From Sva-07 sp963828415 (lineage in GTDB: Bacteria; Actinomycetota; Acidimicrobiia; Acidimicrobiales; Ilumatobacteraceae), in contig CAWHEI010000012.1 of NCBI GenBank assembly GCA_963828415.1, positions 1-64,000 on the forward strand: a stretch of DNA of 64,000 bases, given 5' to 3'. Below are positions 9,290-17,991 of the stretch, one piece after another. How positions within the stretch are numbered: the first letter of the stretch is position 1; each line of letters opens with the position of its first letter. Under the pieces are notes generated by a model that saw only the letters and a program-made list of their open reading frames with translations, had not been told where the DNA came from and ran no database searches. Made by a program: the position numbers and the translations under genes.

Positions 9290-9584
9290 GATGCCCCGAT
9301 TTTATGGGTTCGTGACGAAAATCGGACGCAACCGACCCGACGAGGGGTTGACAGGTCTGTTACTGTAAATCGCTCCCCCATATACCCCCGAGTACACGGT
9401 TTACGACGGCTTCCCCCGGGAAGTCCCTCGTTATCGGCGTCTGCCGCTCTTCGATCACCTCGTTGGAAGCGCACGATCACGTGCGAGTCCGGCGACGCCT
9501 CGATCCGCATGGCCGATGCAGTGTGTCCGATGACACAGCCTGGCCCCGGAATCATCACGAATACGAACGGTTGTAGGAAACATC
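9290..9584. other. Divergent intergenic region between nadD and the sigma factor gene
   Basis: A 295-bp gap between divergently transcribed genes must hold promoters for both. A TTGACA hexamer lies at 9348-9353, but no TATAAT-like hexamer occurs 16-18 bp downstream; the nearest AT-rich element, TAAATC at 9366-9371, is only 12 bp away. The ribosome binding site for the sigma gene is AGGAAA just before the ATG at 9585. No small ORF is convincing. Confidence 0.45.
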
Positions 9585-10412
9585 ATGAACGACTCCATTG
9601 GTCTCTACTTGAACGACATCGGCAAGGTCCCCCTGTTGACCGCCGAAGACGAGCGCGAGCTGTCGCGCATCATCGAGGCAGGCCGCGAAGCACAAGAGCA
9701 GCTCGACGCCGGCAAGCGTGGGGTGGCCCTCAAGCGCCAGGTGCGCGAAGCCGCCAAGGCCAAGGATCGGTTCATCCGCTCGAACCTCCGTCTCGTGGTC
9801 TCGATCGCCCGTCGCTACCCCCTCCCGCAGGGCATGGATCTGCTCGACCTCATCCAGGAGGGCAACCTGGGCCTCGAGCACGCCGTCGACAAGTTCGACT
9901 GGCGCCGTGGTTTCAAGTTCTCCACCTACGCCACCTTCTGGATCCGCCAGGCCATCGGCCGTGCGCTCGACCAGAAGGCCAGCCTCATCCGCATCCCGGG
10001 CGACCGCTCGGCCAGCCTCCGCGCTGCGCTGCGTCAGGCCTCCGGCGACGGCGAGACCCTCGACCAGACCAACGCCGAACTGCACCGTCTCACCACTCCG
10101 GTCAGCCTCGACAAGACCGTCGGCGACGACGGCGACGCCACGCTCGGCGACCTGATGGCCAACGGAGACGGCACGCCGGAAGACCATGTGATGACGCTCG
10201 TCGACAGCGAGCTGCTGGACGAACTCCTCGGCACGCTCGACTCGCGGGCCCGCTTCGCGGTCGAGTCCCGGTTCGGTCTCGTCGACGGCGAGCGCAAGAG
10301 CTTCCGCGAAGTCGGCGAGCAGCTCGGCGTCACCGCCGAAGCCGCCCGTCGCCTGGTGTCCCGTGCGGTCGCTGGCCTCCGCGACGACGCCGAACGCATT
10401 CTCGCCGTCTGA
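9585..10412 (+). CDS. RNA polymerase sigma-70 family factor (group 2 type)
   Basis: A 275-residue sigma factor that directs core RNA polymerase to promoters. Region 1.2 is SIGLYLNDIGKVPLLTAEDE (residues 4-23). Regions 2.1-2.4 contain AKDRFIRSNLRLVVSIARRY, MDLLDLIQEGNLGLEHAVDKF and FKFSTYATFWIRQAIGRAL. A short region 3 follows, then region 4 with the DNA-binding helix (REVGEQLGVTAEAARRLVSRAV). It lacks the long acidic N-terminus of the principal sigma factor, so it is more likely an alternative group 2 member. It is monocistronic, with a strong hairpin terminator about 115 bp after the stop. No anti-sigma gene is adjacent. Confidence 0.9.
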   Translation: MNDSIGLYLNDIGKVPLLTAEDERELSRIIEAGREAQEQLDAGKRGVALKRQVREAAKAKDRFIRSNLRLVVSIARRYPLPQGMDLLDLIQEGNLGLEHAVDKFDWRRGFKFSTYATFWIRQAIGRALDQKASLIRIPGDRSASLRAALRQASGDGETLDQTNAELHRLTTPVSLDKTVGDDGDATLGDLMANGDGTPEDHVMTLVDSELLDELLGTLDSRARFAVESRFGLVDGERKSFREVGEQLGVTAEAARRLVSRAVAGLRDDAERILAV

Positions 10413-10525
10413 TTCGCCCGACGGCTGCGTTGCCGGGCCTCCTCGCTGACCGAAGTCAGCGTCGTCGGCCGGTGGCCTGGCACCGAACGAATCAGATCAC
10501 CGAGAATCGATGAATGAATGACTTG

Positions 10526-10564
10526 CACGAGCGGCCCGTGAAAACGGGCCGCTCGTGTCGTTTT
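10526..10564 (+). terminator. Strong intrinsic terminator between sigma factor and DAHP synthase genes
   Basis: A perfect inverted repeat with 14-bp arms (CACGAGCGGCCCGT / ACGGGCCGCTCGTG), a GAAA loop, and TCGTTTT directly after it on the plus strand. It ends the sigma-factor transcript before the DAHP synthase start at 10586. It is the only classic hairpin plus T-tract terminator I find in the window. Confidence 0.9.
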
Positions 10565-10585
10565 CGGCGCCGGTAGCCTTGCTGC

Positions 10586-11944
10586 ATGCCTGACGCCCGT
10601 GGGACCTGGTCCCCCTCCTCCTGGCACGACCGTCCCGTTGGACAGCAGCCCGACTGGCCGGACTCGGGTGCGCTCGAGCAGGCCCTCAAGCAGATCTCCT
10701 CGATGCCGCCGCTCGTGTTCGCCGGTGAAGCCCGATCGCTACAGTCCGAGCTGGCACGTGTCGCCGCCGGGCGCGCCTTCCTGCTCCAGGCGGGCGACTG
10801 CGCCGAGAGCTTCGAAGAGTTCTCCGCCGACAACATCCGAGAGAAGCTGCGCGTCATTCTCCAGATGGCCGTCGTGCTCACGTACTCGGTCGGCGTTCCC
10901 ATCGTGAAGGTCGGACGCATCGCCGGGCAGTTCGCCAAGCCCCGCTCCTCGCCCACCGAAACCGTCGGCGATCTCGAACTGCCGTCGTTCCGTGGCCACA
11001 TCGTCAACGACGTCAATCCCTCGGAAGCAGCGCGGGTTCCCAACCCCGAGCGCCTCGTGCAGGCCTACCACCAGTCGGCGTCGACGCTGAACCTGCTGCG
11101 AGCATTCACCAAGGGCGGTTTCGCCGATCTGTCGCGGGTCCACGCCTGGACCCAGGAGTTCGTCGCATCCAGCCCCGAAGGGCAGCGCTACGAGACCGTC
11201 GCCGCCGAGATCGAGCGGGCACTTGCCTTCATGCGCGCCTGTGGCATCGACACCGAATCGAACCCGAACCTCGCCCAGGTCGACGTGTTCACCTCGCACG
11301 AAGCACTGATCCTCGGCTACGAGGAGGCGCTGACCCGCCAGGATTCGCTGACCGGAGGATGGTTCGACTGCTCGGCGCACATGCTGTGGATCGGCGAGCG
11401 CACCCGCGAACTCGACGGCGCCCACGTCGAGTTCCTCCGCGGCGTCGGCAACCCGATCGGCTGCAAGGTCGGCCCGACCACCAGTGCCGAGTACGTCCTC
11501 GAACTGTGCGAGGTGTTGAACCCGTCGCGCATCCCGGGACGCCTCACCCTCATCGTGCGCATGGGCGCCGACAAGGTCGAGGCCTCCCTGCGGCCACTGC
11601 TGCGTGCCGTCGCCGACGCCGGTCACCCGGTCGTCTGGGCCTGCGACCCGATGCACGCCAACACCTACACGGCGGCGAACGGCCTCAAGACCCGTCACTT
11701 CGACGACGTCGTTGCGGAGATCGGCGGCTTCGTTCGAGCCCACCGGGCAGAAGGCACGTGGCCGGGCGGCATCCACATCGAATTGACCGGCGAGAACGTC
11801 ACCGAGTGCCTCGGTGGCGGCGACGCACTGTCCGACACCGACCTCGACCATCGCTACGAAACGATGTGCGATCCGAGGTTGAACGCCCGCCAGAGCGTCG
11901 ATCTGTCCTTCCGAGTCGCCGAGCTGTTGCGCCAGTTCACCTGA
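10586..11944 (+). CDS. aroG: 3-deoxy-7-phosphoheptulonate synthase, class II
   Basis: Catalyses condensation of phosphoenolpyruvate with erythrose 4-phosphate to DAHP, the first step of the shikimate pathway. The 452-residue sequence is a full-length class II (plant/mycobacterial) enzyme: AGDCAESF (metal-binding Cys), VGRIAGQFAKPRS, DYHQS-like AYHQSASTLN, SCHAH-like DCSAHMLWIGERTR, GNPIGCKVGP, RMGADKVE, VVWACDPMHANT and GIHIELTGENVTEC. The start ATG at 10586 lies just after a terminator, so it needs its own promoter. A serine-hydrolase gene follows after 20 nt and may be co-transcribed by chance. A chorismate mutase of the AroQ type, often the partner of class II DAHP synthase, is encoded elsewhere in the window at 42.8 kb. 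Confidence 0.96.
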   Translation: MPDARGTWSPSSWHDRPVGQQPDWPDSGALEQALKQISSMPPLVFAGEARSLQSELARVAAGRAFLLQAGDCAESFEEFSADNIREKLRVILQMAVVLTYSVGVPIVKVGRIAGQFAKPRSSPTETVGDLELPSFRGHIVNDVNPSEAARVPNPERLVQAYHQSASTLNLLRAFTKGGFADLSRVHAWTQEFVASSPEGQRYETVAAEIERALAFMRACGIDTESNPNLAQVDVFTSHEALILGYEEALTRQDSLTGGWFDCSAHMLWIGERTRELDGAHVEFLRGVGNPIGCKVGPTTSAEYVLELCEVLNPSRIPGRLTLIVRMGADKVEASLRPLLRAVADAGHPVVWACDPMHANTYTAANGLKTRHFDDVVAEIGGFVRAHRAEGTWPGGIHIELTGENVTECLGGGDALSDTDLDHRYETMCDPRLNARQSVDLSFRVAELLRQFT

Positions 11945-11964
11945 GCGGGCCAGGGTCGACCGCC

Positions 11965-12804
11965 GTGGCCGCTCTCGACCTCACGGCCAAGTGGCCGGTG
12001 CCTCACGTTTCCGCTGCGGTCCTGTGTGCCGGAGCGGTCGTCGCCACCGTCGGCGATGTCGAGCGCGTGCAGCGGTTGGCCTCGATCTCCAAGCCGATGG
12101 CCGCGTGGGCGATGCTCGTCGCGGTCGAAGAAGGCGTGGTCGAGCTCGACCAGCCGGCCGGTCAACCCGGTTGTACGTTGCGCCATCTTCTCGCGCATGC
12201 CGGTGGGTATGCGTTCGACGGCGATGAACCGATCGCTCGCCCCGAGGCCACCCGGATGTACTCGAACACCGGCATCGAACTCGCCGCCAAGGCGGTCGAA
12301 GCGGCCACCGGCATCGCCTTCCCCGACTACCTGACCGAGGCGGTGTTCGCCCCGCTGGCGATGGGCTCGACCGTGCTGCGGGGCTCGCCTGCTCACGGCG
12401 TGCACTCGAATCTGGCCGACACATGCCGGTTCGTCGCCGAAGTCATGCGGCCGACGCTGATCCACGCGAACACCGCCGCTGACGCCGAACGCATCCACTA
12501 CCCCACGCTCGCAGGTATCGTTCCCGGCGTGGGTCGCTACGAGCAGTGCCCTTGGGGGCTGGGGTTCGAGGTGCGTGGCACCAAGGAACCGCACTGGACT
12601 GGGACACTCAATTCACCGCGTACCTTCGGTCACTTCGGCGGTTCGGGCACGATGTTCTGGATCGACCCCGAGCGTGATCTCGCGTTGGTCGCGCTCGCCG
12701 ATCGCGACTTCGATCAGTGGGCAGGTGACGCGCTGGCGATGTGGCCGGAACTCTCCGACGCCGTGATCAGCGAGTTCGTCGCCCCAGTTGGAGTGCCGGG
12801 GTGA
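11965..12804 (+). CDS. Beta-lactamase-family serine hydrolase
   Basis: The best start is GTG at 11965, 20 nt after the previous stop, giving 279 residues. Class C beta-lactamase/esterase motifs are present: SxxK as SISK (40-43), YxN as YSN (99-101), and an HFGGSG motif near residue 220 that replaces KTG. The family includes penicillin-binding-like peptidases and esterases; the substrate cannot be assigned. There is no signal peptide, which suggests a cytoplasmic enzyme and argues against secreted beta-lactamase activity. It is shorter than most members (about 350-400 residues) and overlaps the next gene by 4 nt (GTGA). Confidence 0.8.
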   Translation: MAALDLTAKWPVPHVSAAVLCAGAVVATVGDVERVQRLASISKPMAAWAMLVAVEEGVVELDQPAGQPGCTLRHLLAHAGGYAFDGDEPIARPEATRMYSNTGIELAAKAVEAATGIAFPDYLTEAVFAPLAMGSTVLRGSPAHGVHSNLADTCRFVAEVMRPTLIHANTAADAERIHYPTLAGIVPGVGRYEQCPWGLGFEVRGTKEPHWTGTLNSPRTFGHFGGSGTMFWIDPERDLALVALADRDFDQWAGDALAMWPELSDAVISEFVAPVGVPG

Positions 12805-13265
12805 CCAGGTTCAACCACGGCGATCGGATCCGCTACGCCACGACCGGCGAAGACGGCCTGCCGTGGGTCCGCTACGGCTTCATCGGCGGCGTCAGCGGCG
12901 ACGACGGCCCGATCGTGGTGATGCTCGACGGGGAATTGGGTGGCGACGTCGTCGATGCCGAACACGTCGAGCCGGTCCACATCTGCAACGTCACCCTCAC
13001 GCTCGGCGGCTCCGACCTCCTCGACGACCCCTCGCTGCGCCAAGGCCTCGTCAACCTGTGGGCGGCCGAGGCCGAGAGCGCCGGGCTGCAACTCGCGGCA
13101 CTTCACTGCATCGGTACCGGCGTGCGGGATTCGAGCGAGGGCTATGCACTCGCCGAGCTGTCGAGCGGTGGCGAGCAGTACGTGCTGCGAGCCACCCGGT
13201 GCATCAAGCAGTACGACGCCATCGTCGTGCACGCCGACCGCCCGAATCGCTGGGAAGTCCTGTAG
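12801..13265 (+). CDS. Conserved hypothetical protein
   Basis: A 154-residue acidic protein from GTG at 12801, overlapping the serine-hydrolase stop as GTGA. No family is recognised. It starts with a beta-rich segment resembling a small barrel (FNHGDRIRYATTGEDGLPWVRYGFIGGV), followed by a mixed region with LVNLWAAEAESAGLQLAALH. It has no signal peptide or membrane helix. Translational coupling to the serine hydrolase suggests shared expression but not a defined function. Confidence 0.7.
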   Translation: MTRFNHGDRIRYATTGEDGLPWVRYGFIGGVSGDDGPIVVMLDGELGGDVVDAEHVEPVHICNVTLTLGGSDLLDDPSLRQGLVNLWAAEAESAGLQLAALHCIGTGVRDSSEGYALAELSSGGEQYVLRATRCIKQYDAIVVHADRPNRWEVL

Positions 13266-13274
13266 CCAACTCGT

Positions 13275-13550
13275 TCAGTACTCGATGCGGAACGAGCGCT
13301 CCGCGGCCGGCACTTCGTCGGACACCGAGATTCGGGTGACGCTCGCTCGAGGTGGACCCTCACGGCACCAGGTCAAGAGGGCCTCCACTCGTTCGCGCTC
13401 CCCTTCGGCGACCACCTCGACCGAGCCATCCGGACGATTCCGTACCGAGCCGCGCACGCCGAGCCTCGTCGCTTCGCGCCGACAGCTGTCTCGGTAGAAC
13501 ACGCCCTGCACGCGTCCCTCGACGACGACACGGACCCGCACCACGCTCAC
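13275..13550 (-). CDS. acyP: Acylphosphatase
   Basis: Hydrolyses the carboxyl-phosphate bond of acyl phosphates. The 91-residue protein has both signatures: GRVQGVFYR (residues 12-20, with the catalytic Arg20) and GVRGSVRNRPDGSVEVVAEG (31-50, with the catalytic Asn38). Length is typical. It converges with the hypothetical gene upstream, with a 9-nt gap. A 48-residue zinc-finger gene lies upstream on the same strand and may share its transcript. Confidence 0.95.
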   Translation of the reverse strand: MSVVRVRVVVEGRVQGVFYRDSCRREATRLGVRGSVRNRPDGSVEVVAEGERERVEALLTWCREGPPRASVTRISVSDEVPAAERSFRIEY

Positions 13551-13589
13551 GCATGCAGTCTTGCGCGACCCGGTGCGCCCGCGGACACG

Positions 13590-13736
13590 TCAATCGTGAG
13601 GCATCTCGTGAGGCTCGATCGAGTCGACCACAGCGGCATGTTCCGGATGGTCGTGCAGGATGTGGTCCTTGACCTCGTTGTGGTAGCTGAAGATCAGCTC
13701 GCAGTACGGGCAGGCGTGCGTCGTCGATCCACTCAT
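13590..13736 (-). CDS. Small C2H2-type zinc-finger protein
   Basis: A 48-residue ORF from ATG at 13736 to a stop at 13590. It carries a C2H2-like motif: CPYC (residues 9-12), a Phe in the spacer (F16), then HILHDHPEH, giving candidate zinc ligands Cys9, Cys12, His25 and His28/30. The tail is acidic and His-rich (EPHEMPHD). Similar short single-finger proteins occur in Actinobacteria, but the role is unknown. It lies 40 nt upstream of the acylphosphatase gene on the same strand and divergent from the ROK kinase gene. Confidence 0.65.
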   Translation of the reverse strand: MSGSTTHACPYCELIFSYHNEVKDHILHDHPEHAAVVDSIEPHEMPHD

Positions 13737-13823
13737 GGCTCGATCATCCATCCGACTCGCGGTGTGCGCCAGGGTCCTTCGGTCCACGAGTCCGTCCGCC
13801 CGCGGACGGGTAGGTTCCATCCC

Positions 13824-14684
13824 GTGGGACATGTGATCGCGGTGATGGACGTGGGGGGAACGTCGATCAAGACGGGTGCCGTCCGCTTCGACGATGGCGG
13901 CGATGACCCTCGGATCGAGGTCGGAGCGGTTCTGCCGACCAACGCGAACGAGTCGGTCGACATCGTGCTCGACTCGCTCGCGGCGGGCGCCGACGCGGCG
14001 CTCGATCTCGCAGGACGTGACGTCGCAGGGCTGGCGATCGCCATCTGCGGGCCGTTCGACATCGAGGCCGGGGTCTCGCGGATGCGCGGTGTCCACAAGT
14101 TCGAGGAGATCTACGGCATCGACCTCCGAGCGATGCTGCGCGAGCGTTCGACGGCATCGGGACTCCCGATCCGTTTCGCCCGCGACGCCGAGTCGGCGGG
14201 AACGGGTGAATCGCTCGCCGGTGCGGGAGCCGGAGTCGACAGAGTACTGACGATGACCGTCGGGACCGGACTCGGCACCTGCCTCACCGAGCAGGCCCGT
14301 CCGATCGAGTTCGTCGACGACTTCGGCGTCGAACATCTCGCGATGCGCGACACACCGTGGGGTGGGCGAGCCGACGACGTGCTGTCGGCGCACGGCCTCG
14401 CCAACCGCCTGGGCGTCGAGATGACCGACCTGCGTGATGCCGTCGACGACCCAGCGAACGCTGCCGTCGTGCGCGACCACGGAACTCGACTGGGCACGTT
14501 CCTGGCTCCGGTGGTCGTCGAGTTCGACGCTCACCTCGTCGTCATCGGCGGTGGGTTCTCGGCCGCCTTCGACCGGTTCGGACCCGCCTTGCAAGCTGCG
14601 ATCGGATCCGTCCCGGTGCGCCCCGCCGCGCTCGGCCCGGCCGGCCCCCTCCTCGGCGCCGCCCACCTGACCTTCCGCACCTGA
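13824..14684 (+). CDS. ROK-family sugar kinase (glucokinase-like)
   Basis: A 286-residue ROK protein. The phosphate-1 motif MDVGGTSIKTGAV begins at residue 8 from the GTG start at 13824. AIAICGPFD is the adenosine/phosphate region, RFARDAESAGTGE holds the catalytic Asp, and GTGLGTCL and HLVVIGGGFS complete the ATPase core. It phosphorylates a hexose, but sugar specificity is not evident. The ROK zinc site (HxCxxGxxGC...) is replaced by EHLAMRDTPWGGRADDVLS with no cysteines, so it lacks the canonical zinc-binding cluster. There is no N-terminal HTH, so it is an enzyme and not a ROK repressor. It converges with the PIG-L gene across a family A repeat pair. Confidence 0.85.
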   Translation: MGHVIAVMDVGGTSIKTGAVRFDDGGDDPRIEVGAVLPTNANESVDIVLDSLAAGADAALDLAGRDVAGLAIAICGPFDIEAGVSRMRGVHKFEEIYGIDLRAMLRERSTASGLPIRFARDAESAGTGESLAGAGAGVDRVLTMTVGTGLGTCLTEQARPIEFVDDFGVEHLAMRDTPWGGRADDVLSAHGLANRLGVEMTDLRDAVDDPANAAVVRDHGTRLGTFLAPVVVEFDAHLVVIGGGFSAAFDRFGPALQAAIGSVPVRPAALGPAGPLLGAAHLTFRT

Positions 14685-14710
14685 GTCGACGCGGCGTCGG
14701 TCACCCCCAC

Positions 14711-14811
14711 CGATGAGCAAGACGACCGCATACGGCGATTTGGCTCATCACAACACCGATTCGCGACCCACCGATGAGCAAGACGACCGCATACGGCGGT
14801 TTGGCTCATCG
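14711..14811. repeat. Family A palindromic repeat pair (locus 1)
   Basis: Two 40-bp imperfect palindromes at 14711-14750 and 14772-14811, 61 bp start to start with a 21-bp spacer. Each begins CGATGAGC and ends GCTCATC(A/G). Read on the minus strand they match the copies at 28.9, 56.2 and 57.3 kb (CGATGAGCCAAA...CGGTCG...GCTCATCG). They lie between the convergent ROK and PIG-L genes. Confidence 0.9.
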
Positions 14812-14832
14812 CGGCGGGATTGGGGTTGCGCG

Positions 14833-15561
14833 TCAGCGGGTGTCGCAGACGCGGAAGAGTTCAGCGCTGTGGCCTTCGGGGAGGCCGTGCTCGACGGCGA
14901 GCTGGCGGAAGCGAGCACCGACGCGTTCGATCATCGCGTCGGGATCGACGTGCTGGCTCACGTGGCAGCGCAACGCTCGGAACTTGCGGTCGACCTGGTC
15001 GGTGATGTCGATGACGGCCAGGTCCGGATTGCCGCCCATCGGTCCTGCCTGGATCCACACCTCCTGCACCTTCCAGTCCTCGACCTCCGCGCACGGAAGA
15101 CCCGGGAACGCAAAGGGGTTGCGGGCGTCGGGATAGACGGCACACATCGTCGCTTCACCGGTCGCTGTGTGGTCGGGATGCGAGCCGTAGGTCGAGCCGA
15201 GGTTGCGCAGCGGCGACTGGGTGATCACCACTTGCGGACGCACCTGACGGATGATCAGGCTGATGTCGTGACGGAGTTCCATCGTGACTTCGACCGTGCC
15301 ATCCATGAACCCGAGGAACCGGAGGTCGGTCACGCCGACCTCCGCCGCGGCCTTCGTCTGCTCCTCGCGACGGATCGACGCCATCTCCTTGCGCGGGATC
15401 GAGTGATCGAACCCACCCGCCTGCCCGTCGGTCACCAGGCAGTAGACGACTTCGACGCCGGCGTCGGTCAGCGCGGCGACCGTGCCGGCAGCACCGAAGT
15501 CGACGTCGTCGGGGTGGGCGGTGACGACCAGAACACGCTCGATCTCGGAGAACTGCAGCAT
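14833..15561 (-). CDS. PIG-L family deacetylase
   Basis: A zinc-dependent N-deacetylase of the PIG-L/LmbE/MshB family, acting on GlcNAc-containing small molecules. From the chosen start at 15561 (MLQFSEIERVLVV) the metal-binding AHPDD motif is at residues 15-19, the second motif GSHPDHTATGEA is near residue 140, and CLVTDGQAGG follows the first strand. The length of 242 residues is typical. Upstream in-frame sequence is Arg-rich and unlike a protein N-terminus, so the shorter start is preferred. Candidates include the mycothiol deacetylases MshB and Mca, or a broad-specificity homologue; no mycothiol genes are adjacent. It is divergent from the P450 gene. Confidence 0.88.
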   Translation of the reverse strand: MLQFSEIERVLVVTAHPDDVDFGAAGTVAALTDAGVEVVYCLVTDGQAGGFDHSIPRKEMASIRREEQTKAAAEVGVTDLRFLGFMDGTVEVTMELRHDISLIIRQVRPQVVITQSPLRNLGSTYGSHPDHTATGEATMCAVYPDARNPFAFPGLPCAEVEDWKVQEVWIQAGPMGGNPDLAVIDITDQVDRKFRALRCHVSQHVDPDAMIERVGARFRQLAVEHGLPEGHSAELFRVCDTR

Positions 15562-15656
15562 CGACCCAGTCAACGCCGGATCGCGACAGTTCTCAACTCG
15601 GGGCCGAGATGGGCCGGGTGCACCACCGCCGCGAGCGCTCCCGTACAGTCGTCGCC

Positions 15657-16928
15657 ATGACGACGATCGCCCCGTACGACGAAGTCGGCCTCGACGACTT
15701 CGACCTCTCCGACCCCGAGTTCTGGCTGCAGCCACGGACGTTCCGGGAGGGGGCCTTCAAGACGTTGCGTGACACGCCGGGCCTCGTTCACTTCGACGAG
15801 CGCGACATCCCGGACCTGCCGTTTCCTGCCGGGGCGGGCTACTGGGCAGTGACGCGCCACGACGACATCTGGCACGTCAGCCGCAACCCGAAGCTCTTCT
15901 GCTCCGGCCAGGGGGGATCGAACATCGGCGACCTCCCCCAGGAGATGGCCGAATTCTTCGGCTCGATGATCAGCATGGACGACCCGAAGCACTTCCGGCT
16001 CCGCTCGATCGTGTCGAGAGGCTTCACACCGAAGGAGATCACCGCCGTCGAGGACGTCGTGAAGGTCAAGGCGAACCAGATCATCGATCGCCTCCTCGCC
16101 GACTTCCCCGACAAGACGTGCGACTTCGTCGAGCACGTCGCCGCGGCCCTGCCGCTCGAGATCATCTGCGACATGATGGGCATCCCAGCTGCTGACTACG
16201 CCAAGGTCTTCAAGTGGACGAACACGATTCTCGGCGGCGGCGATCCCGACATGGCGACGTCGTACGAGGACTTCATGGCGCAGGTGCTCGAGATGTTCAT
16301 GTACGCCCAGGCGCTCGGCGAGTCGCGCAAGGCCGATCCACAAGACGACATCACCAGCGTGATGATGGCCGCCGAGGTCGACGGCGAACAGTTGACCGCG
16401 CAGGAATTCGGCTCGTTCTTCATCCTGCTCGTCGTGGCCGGCAACGAGACGACGCGCAACGCGATCAGCCACGGAATGAAGGCGTTCACCGACTTCCCCG
16501 ACCAGAAGGCGATCTGGTTCGACGACTTCGACGCGAACACGAAGACCGCCGTCGAGGAGATCGTTCGCTGGGGTACGCCGGTGATCCACTTCCGCCGCAC
16601 CGTCACCGAGGACACCGAGCTGGGAGGCCAGGCGATCGCAGCCGGCGAGAAGGTGGTGATGTGGTACAACTCCGGCAACCGCGACGAGCGAGTGTTCGAG
16701 CACCCGTACACCTTCGACGTGCTCCGCCCGCCGAACCCCGCCCAGATCGGCTTCGGCGCAGGTGGCCCCCACTTCTGCCTCGGCGCCAACCTGGCCCGTC
16801 GCGAGATCGCCGTGATGTTCGACACCATCCGTCAACGACTTCCGTCGCTGCGGATCACCGGCGAACCCGACTACCTCCAGAGCGGATTCATCAACGGCAT
16901 CAAGCGGATGCAGTGTGCCTGGGACTGA
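15657..16928 (+). CDS. Cytochrome P450 (CYP125/CYP142-like)
   Basis: A 423-residue haem-thiolate monooxygenase. The I-helix oxygen-activation motif is LVVAGNETTRN, the K-helix ExxR is EEIVRW, the PERF-like region is HPYTFDVLRPPNP, and the haem-binding loop is FGAGGPHFCLGANLARRE with the axial Cys. The N-terminal DPEFWLQP and the overall pattern resemble actinobacterial CYP125/142/124 enzymes, which oxidise steroid side chains or methyl-branched lipids. This substrate class is inference. No ferredoxin gene is adjacent, so electrons must come from redox partners encoded elsewhere. The ATG at 15657 is preferred over an upstream in-frame one. The next gene overlaps by 14 nt. Confidence 0.9.
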   Translation: MTTIAPYDEVGLDDFDLSDPEFWLQPRTFREGAFKTLRDTPGLVHFDERDIPDLPFPAGAGYWAVTRHDDIWHVSRNPKLFCSGQGGSNIGDLPQEMAEFFGSMISMDDPKHFRLRSIVSRGFTPKEITAVEDVVKVKANQIIDRLLADFPDKTCDFVEHVAAALPLEIICDMMGIPAADYAKVFKWTNTILGGGDPDMATSYEDFMAQVLEMFMYAQALGESRKADPQDDITSVMMAAEVDGEQLTAQEFGSFFILLVVAGNETTRNAISHGMKAFTDFPDQKAIWFDDFDANTKTAVEEIVRWGTPVIHFRRTVTEDTELGGQAIAAGEKVVMWYNSGNRDERVFEHPYTFDVLRPPNPAQIGFGAGGPHFCLGANLARREIAVMFDTIRQRLPSLRITGEPDYLQSGFINGIKRMQCAWD

Positions 16929-17388
16929 ACTGACGCCCGAACGCCGGGTCGAACTCGTCCGCAACCTGACCATCGCCGGCTGGCTCCTGCTCGGCGGGCC
17001 GATCGGGTTCGTCGCGTTCCAGTTGGATCGCGTCCGCCGGATCGGCGACCAACCGTTCGCGAGCGTGTGGGATCAGCGGATCGAGGTGCTCAGCTTCCTG
17101 ATGCTGCCGCCGAACCAGGTGGTGCTCGCCCCGATGGTGTTCGTCGCCGTCGCCGCGACCTGGTTGGCGGGGCCAGATCGCGACGTGTGGCTGACGACAC
17201 TGCTGCGCCTGAGCGCAGCGCTGGCGATCACGTTCGTCGTGATCGGGGCGATCTCGATCGTGAGCATCCTGGCGCGCGACGACGCCGGAACGTTCGATAC
17301 CGACAGCGTGTTCCTGCGCTTCGGCGGCATCGCCATGGCGGCCGGATTCGCCGTGATCTGCCGCACCGCCGACCGCCTCAATTCCTGA
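16915..17388 (+). CDS. Small integral membrane protein, unknown function
   Basis: A 157-residue protein from GTG at 16915, overlapping the P450 stop by 14 nt. It has about four membrane helices (IAGWLLLGGPIGFVAFQL; QVVLAPMVFVAVAATWL; LSAALAITFVVIGAISIVS; FGGIAMAAGFAVIC) and an acidic loop. No family is recognised. The overlap implies translational coupling with the P450, so it could be a membrane partner, but nothing in the sequence proves this. A family B repeat pair starts 4 bp after its stop. Confidence 0.65.
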   Translation: MPGTELTPERRVELVRNLTIAGWLLLGGPIGFVAFQLDRVRRIGDQPFASVWDQRIEVLSFLMLPPNQVVLAPMVFVAVAATWLAGPDRDVWLTTLLRLSAALAITFVVIGAISIVSILARDDAGTFDTDSVFLRFGGIAMAAGFAVICRTADRLNS

Positions 17389-17391
17389 CCC

Positions 17392-17454
17392 GGTTCCCCG
17401 AGCCCGGGCCTCCGGGAACCACGCTGGTTCCCCGAGCCCGGGCCTCCGGGAACC
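17392..17454. repeat. Family B palindromic repeat pair (locus 1)
   Basis: Two identical 29-bp palindromes at 17392-17420 and 17426-17454, 34 bp start to start with the 5-bp spacer ACGCT. Arms run GGTTCCCCGAG inward and CTCCGGGAACC outward around a CCCGGGC core. They lie 4 bp after the membrane-protein stop. Confidence 0.9.
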
Positions 17455-17505
17455 ACGATCGTCGGGCCCCGCATCTCTGTCACAGCCCTTCGTCAAGCTG
17501 TTGGC

Positions 17506-17991
17506 ATGTGCCTTCAATGTGACGGATACTCGTTCGAGCAGTCGATGCTCTCCCTCGATCTCACGATCCGCACCTACGGGTGGCAGCTCAACCAGATCAC
17601 CGACACCAACCCGTGGTCGTACACGATCGGCCTCACCGAGAGCTACGGCCATCCCGAGCTGATGGTCTGCGGACTCGGACTCGACGTGCAGAACACGGTG
17701 ATCCGCAAGATCGTCGACCCGATCGTGGAGACGGGCAGCGTCGACCGCGCGTTCCTCGACCGCGAAGGGGTCACGCTGGTCGAGGTGCACCGGAACCATC
17801 TGGCGGGCGACTGGTTCGGAACGTGGTCGAACTTCTACGAACGCACCCCGCCGCCGGGTTCCTTCCTCCAGATCGTTCCGCCCAACGACTGGTTCTGCGA
17901 TTGCCACCAGCACTCGATGCCCCACTTCGAGCTGCCGGGTCCGATTCGCTTCGGCAATCGAGCCGAGCGGCGGCGGAAGGGTCCTCGATGA
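17506..17991 (+). CDS. DUF4262 domain protein
   Basis: A 161-residue protein. It starts MCLQCDGYS and contains the DUF4262 hallmarks WSYTIGLTESYGHPELMVCGL (Trp-x-Tyr-Thr-x-Gly-Leu, then HPE) and an acidic/aromatic C-terminal half (WFGTWSNFYERTPP, WFCDCHQHSMPHF). DUF4262 has no established biochemical role. The paired cysteines at both ends (CxxC, CxC plus His) suggest possible metal binding. The tail is Arg/Lys-rich. It stands alone, downstream of a family B repeat pair and upstream of a truncated PIN-domain fragment. Confidence 0.8.
   Translation: MCLQCDGYSFEQSMLSLDLTIRTYGWQLNQITDTNPWSYTIGLTESYGHPELMVCGLGLDVQNTVIRKIVDPIVETGSVDRAFLDREGVTLVEVHRNHLAGDWFGTWSNFYERTPPPGSFLQIVPPNDWFCDCHQHSMPHFELPGPIRFGNRAERRRKGPR

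Noticed and set aside
9348..9353. TTGACA as the -35 element of the sigma factor promoter
   Set aside because: No TATAAT-like hexamer lies 16-18 bp downstream; the closest AT-rich hexamer is at 12 bp, too close.
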